This document shows, piece by piece, positions 60,586 through 64,000 of a stretch of DNA of 64,000 nt. The notes under the pieces are model-generated. The model was not told the origin of the DNA. It worked only from the letters and a program-made list of their open reading frames with translations, and made no database searches. The stretch is from positions 96,082 through 160,081 of the forward strand of contig NZ_BOOF01000032.1 in NCBI RefSeq assembly GCF_016863095.1, given 5' to 3'. The DNA comes from Microbispora siamensis. GTDB taxonomy: Bacteria; Actinomycetota; Actinomycetes; Streptosporangiales; Streptosporangiaceae. The number at the start of each line of letters is the position of its first letter. Within the stretch, counting starts at the first letter, position 1. Made by a program: the position numbers and the translations under genes.

Positions 60586-63500
60586 GTGATCAGCCCCGAC
60601 CAGCAGGTGTCCCGGCCCGTCGCGGTCGTCGGAGTGGCATGTCGCCTGCCCGGTGCGTCCGGTCCCGGCGCGCTGTGGCGGCTGCTGGAGGAGGGCCGGA
60701 CGGCCGTCCGCGAGGTGCCCGAGGGACGGGCGCGGTCCGCGCTGCTGGACGACCTCGCCCGCGAGCACCCCGGCGTACGGTACGGCGGCTACCTCGACGA
60801 CATCGCCGGATTCGACGCGGAGTTCTTCGGGATCTCCCCGCGCGAGGCCGCGGCCATGGACCCTCAGCAGCGGCTCGTCCTGGAACTGGCCTGGGAGGCC
60901 CTGGAGGACGCCGGGGTGGTGCCCGCCACGCTGCGCGACACGCCTGCCGGTGTGTTCGTGGGCTCCATCGCCGACGAGTACGCCGTGCTGTCGCGGGGAT
61001 CCGCGATCGGCCGCCACACCCTCACCGGCACCACCCGCGCCATCATCGCCAACCGCGTGTCGTACACGCTCGGGCTGCGCGGGCCGAGCGTCGCGGTCGA
61101 CACCGCGCAGTCGTCATCGCTGGTCGCCGTCCACCTCGCGGCGGAGAGCGTGCGGCGAGGGGAGTCGCGCCTCGCGCTCGCGGGCGGCGTCAACCTGATC
61201 GTCGACCCGGCCGGGACGGCGGCGGTGGCCCGGTTCGGCGGGCTGTCGCCGGACGGCCGGTGCCACACCTTCGACCGCCGGGCCAACGGCTACGTCCGGG
61301 GCGAGGGCGCCGGGCTGGTGCTGCTCAAGGCGCTGGACGACGCCGTCGAGGACGGCGACCGGATCTACGCCGTGCTGCTCGGCGGCGCGGTCAACAACGA
61401 CGGCGGCACCGACGGCCTCACCACGCCCAGCGCGCGCGCCCAGGCAGAGGTGCTCCGGCGGGCGTGGGCGGCCGCCGGCGTCGCGCCCTCGGAGCTGCAG
61501 TACGTCGAACTGCACGGCACCGGCACCCGGGTAGGCGACCCGGTGGAGGCGCGTGGCCTGGGCCTGGCCCGCCTCGGTGACGGGCCGGTTCTCCAGGTCG
61601 GGTCCGTGAAGACGAACATCGGGCACCTGGAGGGCGCGGCGGGCATCGCCGGGCTGATCAAGACCGTGCTGAGCGTCGACCGGCGGCGGCTGCCCGCGAG
61701 CCTCAACTTCGCCGAACCGAATCCGGAGATCGACTTCGACGGCTGGGGCCTGTCCGTCCGGAGCGCGGGCGGGGCGTGGCCCCGCGAGGGCGAACGGCTC
61801 GTCGCGGGCGTCAGCTCGTTCGGCATGGGCGGCACGAACTGCCACATCGTGGTTGCCGAACCGCCCCGGCAGGAGAGCGAGGCACCCTCCACCCGGCAGG
61901 CCGGATCGCCGGGAGCCGTCCCCCAAGCCCCGGGCGCGGCCGCCCCGCTCACACACGACTCGCTCGCGCACGCCCCGCTCGTGCTCAGCGCGCGCACCGG
62001 CGCGGCGCTGCGCGAGCAGGCGGCGAGGCTGCGCGACCTCCTGACCGGGCACGACCTCGTCGACGGACGGGACAGCTCGGCCGCGCCTGACATTTCGACC
62101 GCGCACGGGGTGTCCGCCGGGCGTGAGGATTCCGGCGATGCCGCGGCTTCCACCGCGAACGATGCTTCCGGCGGGTCGGAGTCGTCCCGCGGGCACGGGT
62201 CGTTCGGCGGGCGGCGCGCCGCGGACCTGGCGCGGAGCCTCGCGACCACCCGGACCGCTTTCGACCACCGGGCGGCGATCACGGGGGACGTGACGGCGGG
62301 GCTGGCGGCGCTGGCGGAGGGACGCCCGGCGGCCGGCCTCGTCACCGGCCGGGCCAGGACCGCGCCCGTCGCGGTGCTGTTCCCCGGGCAGGGCAGCCAG
62401 CGGCCCGGCATGGGACGGCGGGCCCACCGCGACCACCCCGCCTGGAGGGCCGCGTTCGACGAGGCCGCGGCGGCGCTCGGCGAGCGGTTGCCCCGGCCGC
62501 TCCGGGACGTCGTCTGGGCCGAGCCGGGCAGCGAGGAGGCCCGGCTCCTCGACCGCACGGCCTTCACCCAGCCCGCGATCTTCGCGGTCGAGGTCGCGAC
62601 CTTCCGCCTGCTTGAGGCGCTCGGGGTCGAGCCGTCCTTCGTCGCCGGTCACTCCATCGGAGAGGTGGCCGCGGCGCACGTCGCGGGCGTGCTCGACCTG
62701 CCGTCCGCCGCCGAGTTGATCGCGGCCAGGGGGCGGCTGATGGACGCGCTGCCCTCCGGCGGCGGGATGCTCGCCGTCGGGGTCCCGGAGGACGAGGCGG
62801 CCGGGCTGCTCGCGGAGGTGGACGGCCTCGCGGTCGTCGCCGCCGTGAACGGCCCGCGGTCGGTCGTGGTCGCGGGGGAGGACCCGGCGCTCGACGCCGT
62901 CGCCGCCCTCGCCGCCGCGCGCGGGCACCGGACCCGGCGGCTCCCGGTGAGCCACGCCTTCCACTCGCCGCTGATGGACCCCGCGCTCGGCGAGTTCCGC
63001 GCGGTGCTCGACGGGCTCACGTACGGCACGGCCCGCATCCCGTTCGTGTCGACGGTGACCGGCGAACCGCTCGACCTCGCCGGCGCGGACGACTGGGCCG
63101 GCTACTGGGTGGAGCACGCCCGCCGTACGGTCCGCTTCGCCGACGGCCTGACCCGGCTGCGCGCGCTGGGGGCCGGGATCTTCGTGGAGGCGGGACCGGG
63201 GACGGCACTGAGCGCGGCCGGGCGGGAGACCCTGGGGGCGGAGGCGACGTTCGTGCCGGTCCTCGGCAAGGACGACGACGTCGAAGCCGCCGTCGGCAGA
63301 CTGTTCACCGCCGGGGTGCGCCTCGACTGGGACGCCGTCTTCCCGCCCGGCGGCCCCCGGGTCCCGTTGCCGACCTATCCCTTCCAGCGCGAGCGTCACT
63401 GGCTGGCCCCGGGCGGGGACGTACCGGCCGTCGCTGCTCCCGCTCCGGTCTCCGTTCAGGCTCCTGCGCCGGTTCCCGCGCCGCCCGCCCTTTCCACCGC

Positions 63501-64000
63501 CCTTCCCGCCGTACCCTCCATCGGGGCCGGGGAGCGCCGCGTCATCGAGGAAGTGGCGGCGGTGCTCGGGTTCGCCGATCCGGGACGCGTCGACCCCGAG
63601 GCGACGTTCCGGGACCTCGGCCTCGACTCGCTGGGCCTGGTCGAACTGCGTGACCGGCTGAACGCCGCCTTCGGCGCCGACCTCCCCGCCGCCGCGCTGT
63701 TCAGCCACCCCACTCCCGCCGCCCTGGCCCGCCACCTGGCCGGCGGCACCCGCGCGGACGCGCCCGCCGCGGCCGTGCGGGCGGCGGACGACGATCCGGT
63801 GGTGATCGTGGGGATGGGGTGCCGGTTCCCTGGTGGGGTCGCCTCGCCGGAGGACCTGTGGGACCTGGTCGCCAACGGCGTCGACGCCATCGGCGAGTTC
63901 CCCGCCGACCGCGGCTGGGACCTCGCCGCCCTCTTCGACCCGGACCCCGGGCGGCCCGGCACCTCGTACACGCGGCACGGCGGGTTCCTGCGGGACGCCG
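60586..64000 (+). CDS. Type I modular PKS, loading module KSQ-AT-ACP then KS1, truncated by window edge
   Basis: The first 1138 residues of a giant PKS. Loading KS (about 10-430) has VDTAQSSSL with Gln175 in place of the active cysteine, so it is a KSQ that decarboxylates the AT-bound unit. The AT (about 595-890) has GQGSQRPGMG, GHSIGE (Ser690) and HAFH (790-793), the malonyl-CoA signature; the starter is therefore acetyl. ACP has Ser1015 in LGLDSLGLVELRDRL. The module 1 KS starts at about 1071 (DPVVIVGMGCRFPGG). The KS-AT linker carries an unusual Ser/Ala/Gly/Asp-rich insertion (about 62050-62215). GAGG precedes GTG 60586. The gene continues beyond 64000. Confidence 0.94.
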   Translation, partial: MISPDQQVSRPVAVVGVACRLPGASGPGALWRLLEEGRTAVREVPEGRARSALLDDLAREHPGVRYGGYLDDIAGFDAEFFGISPREAAAMDPQQRLVLELAWEALEDAGVVPATLRDTPAGVFVGSIADEYAVLSRGSAIGRHTLTGTTRAIIANRVSYTLGLRGPSVAVDTAQSSSLVAVHLAAESVRRGESRLALAGGVNLIVDPAGTAAVARFGGLSPDGRCHTFDRRANGYVRGEGAGLVLLKALDDAVEDGDRIYAVLLGGAVNNDGGTDGLTTPSARAQAEVLRRAWAAAGVAPSELQYVELHGTGTRVGDPVEARGLGLARLGDGPVLQVGSVKTNIGHLEGAAGIAGLIKTVLSVDRRRLPASLNFAEPNPEIDFDGWGLSVRSAGGAWPREGERLVAGVSSFGMGGTNCHIVVAEPPRQESEAPSTRQAGSPGAVPQAPGAAAPLTHDSLAHAPLVLSARTGAALREQAARLRDLLTGHDLVDGRDSSAAPDISTAHGVSAGREDSGDAAASTANDASGGSESSRGHGSFGGRRAADLARSLATTRTAFDHRAAITGDVTAGLAALAEGRPAAGLVTGRARTAPVAVLFPGQGSQRPGMGRRAHRDHPAWRAAFDEAAAALGERLPRPLRDVVWAEPGSEEARLLDRTAFTQPAIFAVEVATFRLLEALGVEPSFVAGHSIGEVAAAHVAGVLDLPSAAELIAARGRLMDALPSGGGMLAVGVPEDEAAGLLAEVDGLAVVAAVNGPRSVVVAGEDPALDAVAALAAARGHRTRRLPVSHAFHSPLMDPALGEFRAVLDGLTYGTARIPFVSTVTGEPLDLAGADDWAGYWVEHARRTVRFADGLTRLRALGAGIFVEAGPGTALSAAGRETLGAEATFVPVLGKDDDVEAAVGRLFTAGVRLDWDAVFPPGGPRVPLPTYPFQRERHWLAPGGDVPAVAAPAPVSVQAPAPVPAPPALSTALPAVPSIGAGERRVIEEVAAVLGFADPGRVDPEATFRDLGLDSLGLVELRDRLNAAFGADLPAAALFSHPTPAALARHLAGGTRADAPAAAVRAADDDPVVIVGMGCRFPGGVASPEDLWDLVANGVDAIGEFPADRGWDLAALFDPDPGRPGTSYTRHGGFLRDA

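Noticed and set aside
61102..61122. Mutated (dead) KS at the start of the PKS
   Set aside because: Gln for Cys is the known KSQ loading-domain change and the rest of the domain is intact.

Overview
The window is high-GC DNA with dense, overlapping genes and many GTG starts. Modular NRPS and PKS genes, MbtI-like salicylate synthase, LacI-controlled arabinan use and Zur-type metal control all point to a filamentous actinomycete. The exact family cannot be fixed from sequence alone.

Layout. (1) 1-457: 3' end of a GNAT acetyltransferase. (2) About 590-38,960: a 38-kb zinc-starvation block. It opens with a minus-strand operon of five cysteine-poor ribosomal protein paralogues (L33, L31, L28, S14, L32), divergent from a COG0523 protein and S18. 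A salicylate-capped NRPS metallophore cluster follows: a methyltransferase-ferredoxin fusion, an Opp-type importer, a salicyl-AMP ligase broken by an amber codon, two NRPSs, a saccharopine-dehydrogenase-like enzyme, a thiazolinyl imide reductase-methyltransferase fusion, P450, thioesterase, methyltransferase, two ABC half-transporters and salicylate synthase. It closes with a minus-strand znuACB-permease-DUF1980 operon. Three Zur-box-like repeats (about 1739-1763, 10966-10988, 38941-38959) sit at the control regions. The content resembles the Zur-controlled coelibactin cluster of Streptomyces coelicolor (recalled, not searched), so the product is probably a zincophore. (3) 39.1-40.7 kb: TetR/aldo-keto reductase divergon. 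(4) 40.8-51.4 kb: arabinan locus with two LacI regulators, two GH51 arabinofuranosidases, a sugar-binding lipoprotein with two permeases and no ATPase gene, and a secreted GH93-like enzyme with carbohydrate-binding modules. Five copies of one 16-bp operator lie in its two control regions. (5) 51.5-56.4 kb: unrelated small genes. (6) 56.7 kb to the end: start of a polyketide cluster with a tetronate-type cassette (KAS III-like, ACP, E2-like acyltransferase, alpha/beta hydrolase), a type II thioesterase and a PKS whose first module is KSQ-AT(malonyl)-ACP. The PKS runs off the window.

How it works together: under zinc shortage Zur would leave its boxes. The cell would then replace zinc-binding ribosomal proteins with zinc-free copies, make and recapture a salicyl-azoline chelator, and raise ZnuABC uptake. 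No stretch longer than 300 bases lacks a gene. No tRNA, rRNA, insertion sequence or CRISPR array was seen.
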